Shown here: one piece after another, positions 62,536-64,000 of the stretch
Layout: every line of letters starts with the position of its first letter
How positions within the stretch are numbered: position 1 is the stretch's first letter
DNA from: Rhodococcus marinonascens NBRC 14363
GTDB lineage: Bacteria; Actinomycetota; Actinomycetes; Mycobacteriales; Mycobacteriaceae
NCBI RefSeq assembly: GCF_001894885.1
Contig: NZ_BCXB01000001.1
Span: 248,001 to 312,000 of the forward strand
Direction of reading: 5' to 3'
Length of the DNA: 64,000 nucleotides
Program-made: the position numbers and the translations under genes
Notes under the pieces: generated by a model
What the model saw: the letters and a program-made list of their open reading frames with translations, nothing else
Told to the model about the DNA's origin: nothing
Database searches by the model: none

Positions 62536-62605
62536 TGCAGTTCTCCTGAACGTAATGAACACAACCTTGCTCGAGCGGGGCGGTGACCTACAAGATTTCC
62601 CACGA

Positions 62606-62621
62606 CGTGATCGCGGTCACT
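62606..62621. promoter_or_regulatory. Possible CRP/GlxR site upstream of dctA
   Basis: CGTGATCGCGGTCACT has the GTGA-N6-TCAC core with the outermost bases not matching. It lies 47 bases before the dctA start, in the promoter region shared with the CitA-like kinase. Carbon control of dicarboxylate uptake by a CRP-type regulator would make sense. Confidence 0.4.
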
Positions 62622-62667
62622 ACCGGGCTCACCGTTCAGCTTGCCATTCGAATTGGAGGACGAACCC

Positions 62668-64000
62668 GTGAGTGACGAACGCTCGAGTATCGCGACAGGA
62701 CTAGTGAAGAAGCGCGACCGCACACACTGGTTGTACATGGGTGTCATCCTCGCCGTGGTGGCGGGCATCTTGGTCGGATGGCTCGCGCCTGGGGTCGGCA
62801 AGTCGGTCGGCGTGCTCGGCACGATGTTCGTGGACCTGATCAAGATGATGATCAGCCCGGTCATCTTCTGCACGATCGTGCTGGGTATCGGCTCGGTGAA
62901 GGCAGCAGCCAAGGTCGGCAAGGTTGGTGGGCTGGCCCTCACCTACTTCATCGGTATGTCCACCGTTGCCCTCGGCATCGGATTGCTGGTAGGCAATCTG
63001 CTTCATGCAGGTTCCGGGCTGAAGATCAGCGCGGACGTCGCCGGAACCAGTGCGCAACTCGCGGAGCAGTCTCACGGCGCCGGCGGCACCATGGACTTCG
63101 TCTCGTCGATCATCCCGACTTCGCTGCTGTCTTCGCTGACCGCGGGCAGCGTCCTGCAGACGCTGTTCGTCGCCTTGCTCGTCGGCTTCGGAGTGCAGGC
63201 CCTGGGCAAGCAGGGAGAACCGATCCTGCGCGGTGTCGGCTACGTCCAGAAGCTCGTCTTCAAGATTCTGTCGATGATCCTGTGGCTGGCACCGATCGGA
63301 GCCTTCGGTGCCATCGCGAACGTAGTTGGCCAGACCGGTCTCGCCGCGGTTGTCCAGCTCGCAACCCTGATGCTCGGCTTCTACCTGACCTGCCTGATCT
63401 TCGTGTTCGGTGTTCTCGGATCGATCCTCCGAGTCGTTGCCGGTGTCTCCATCTTCAAGCTGGTGAGATACCTGGCACGCGAGTACCTGCTGATCTTCGC
63501 CACGTCCTCGTCCGAGTCGGCGCTGCCCCGTCTGATCGCGAAAATGGAACATATCGGTGTCGAGCGCACCACAGTCGGCATCGTCGTTCCCACCGGCTAC
63601 TCGTTCAACCTCGACGGCACCGCTATCTACTTGACCATGGCGTCGCTCTTCATCGCGGACGCCATGGGCCGGCCGCTCTTCTTCACTGAACAGTTGTCGC
63701 TGCTGCTGTTCATGATCATCGCGTCAAAGGGTGCTGCCGGAGTCAGCGGTGCCGGTCTCGCCACGCTCGCCGGCGGGTTGCAGAGCCACCGCCCCGAACT
63801 ACTCGACGGTGTCGGTCTCATCGTCGGTATCGACCGGTTCATGTCCGAGGCTCGCGCGGTCACGAACTTCTCCGGCAACGCTGTTGCCACCCTGCTCGTC
63901 GGTTCGTGGACCCATACCGTCGACGCCGAGCGCGTCCGTACCGTCCTCGACGGCACACTGCCGTTCGACGAGTCGATGATGGTCGACGAGGGCCACGGTG
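62668..64000 (+). CDS. dctA: C4-dicarboxylate/proton symporter DctA (runs off the right edge)
   Basis: A GTG at 62668 preceded by GGAGGA opens a frame of at least 444 codons that is still open at the window end. The product begins MSDERSSIATGLVKKRDRTH and has multiple membrane helices and the re-entrant loop motifs of the dicarboxylate/amino acid:cation symporter family: ATSSSESALPRLI, GYSFNLDGTAIYLTMA and SKGAAGVSGAGLATLAG. DctA imports succinate, malate and fumarate. It is divergent from the CitA/CitB-like genes, which probably induce it. Confidence 0.93.
   Translation, partial: MSDERSSIATGLVKKRDRTHWLYMGVILAVVAGILVGWLAPGVGKSVGVLGTMFVDLIKMMISPVIFCTIVLGIGSVKAAAKVGKVGGLALTYFIGMSTVALGIGLLVGNLLHAGSGLKISADVAGTSAQLAEQSHGAGGTMDFVSSIIPTSLLSSLTAGSVLQTLFVALLVGFGVQALGKQGEPILRGVGYVQKLVFKILSMILWLAPIGAFGAIANVVGQTGLAAVVQLATLMLGFYLTCLIFVFGVLGSILRVVAGVSIFKLVRYLAREYLLIFATSSSESALPRLIAKMEHIGVERTTVGIVVPTGYSFNLDGTAIYLTMASLFIADAMGRPLFFTEQLSLLLFMIIASKGAAGVSGAGLATLAGGLQSHRPELLDGVGLIVGIDRFMSEARAVTNFSGNAVATLLVGSWTHTVDAERVRTVLDGTLPFDESMMVDEGHG

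Overview
The window is high-GC actinobacterial DNA and looks like a Rhodococcus or close mycolate-containing relative. GTG/TTG and leaderless starts are frequent. The gene order phoP-phoR-HIT followed by purD, a TetR gene, purB, an EmrB-type MFS gene, purC and ptrB matches the order I recall for the Mycobacterium tuberculosis Rv0757-Rv0783c region. The genus is inferred from these features and was not tested by any search.

Positions 1-25540 hold the start of otsA, a heterodimeric ABC exporter, an LpqN-like gene and a hydroxamate siderophore locus. That locus has a hydroxyornithine formyltransferase (minus strand), a free-standing alpha/beta hydrolase, a 5,603-residue NRPS with the order C-A-T-E / C-A-T-E / C-A-T / C-A-T / C, an L-ornithine N5-monooxygenase and an MbtH protein. 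IdeR/DmdR-like iron boxes lie in three intergenic regions. The adenylation codes of modules 1 and 3 are those I remember for N5-formyl-N5-hydroxyornithine and N5-hydroxyornithine in coelichelin. The layout resembles erythrochelin or foroxymithine assembly, so a formylated, possibly diketopiperazine, tetrapeptide siderophore is predicted. Export by the neighbouring ABC pair is an inference. No ferric-siderophore uptake genes are present.

Positions 25576-34440 are accessory. After thrE and an NTF2-like gene comes tRNA-Thr(TGT). About 3.8 kb further on, a second copy of 15 bases from the tRNA 3' region suggests the scar of an integrated element. Inside are a secreted YVTN beta-propeller gene flanked by two 416-bp direct repeats, a HicAB toxin-antitoxin pair and gene fragments. 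Beyond the scar are a 5'-truncated aldolase, an atypical P450, a stray copy of the HicB C-terminus, a lipoprotein, and an SMR guanidinium exporter preceded by a guanidine-III riboswitch.

Positions 34444-64000 are mostly conserved core: phoPR, a HIT protein, a GT2-GtrA/GT39 glycosyltransferase pair, purD, an orphan arsM, a hydrolase, an MHS-family transporter flanked by SDR and LysR remnants, an aminotransferase, DUF1707 and TetR genes, purB, a second HIT protein, an NRDE protein, a MarR/DrrAB-like efflux operon, a 2-hydroxyacid dehydrogenase, an MFS efflux pump, purC, ptrB, a small secreted protein and a CitAB-like two-component system divergent from a dctA that runs off the window. Short tandem duplications (7-36 bp units) are strikingly common, both inside and between genes.
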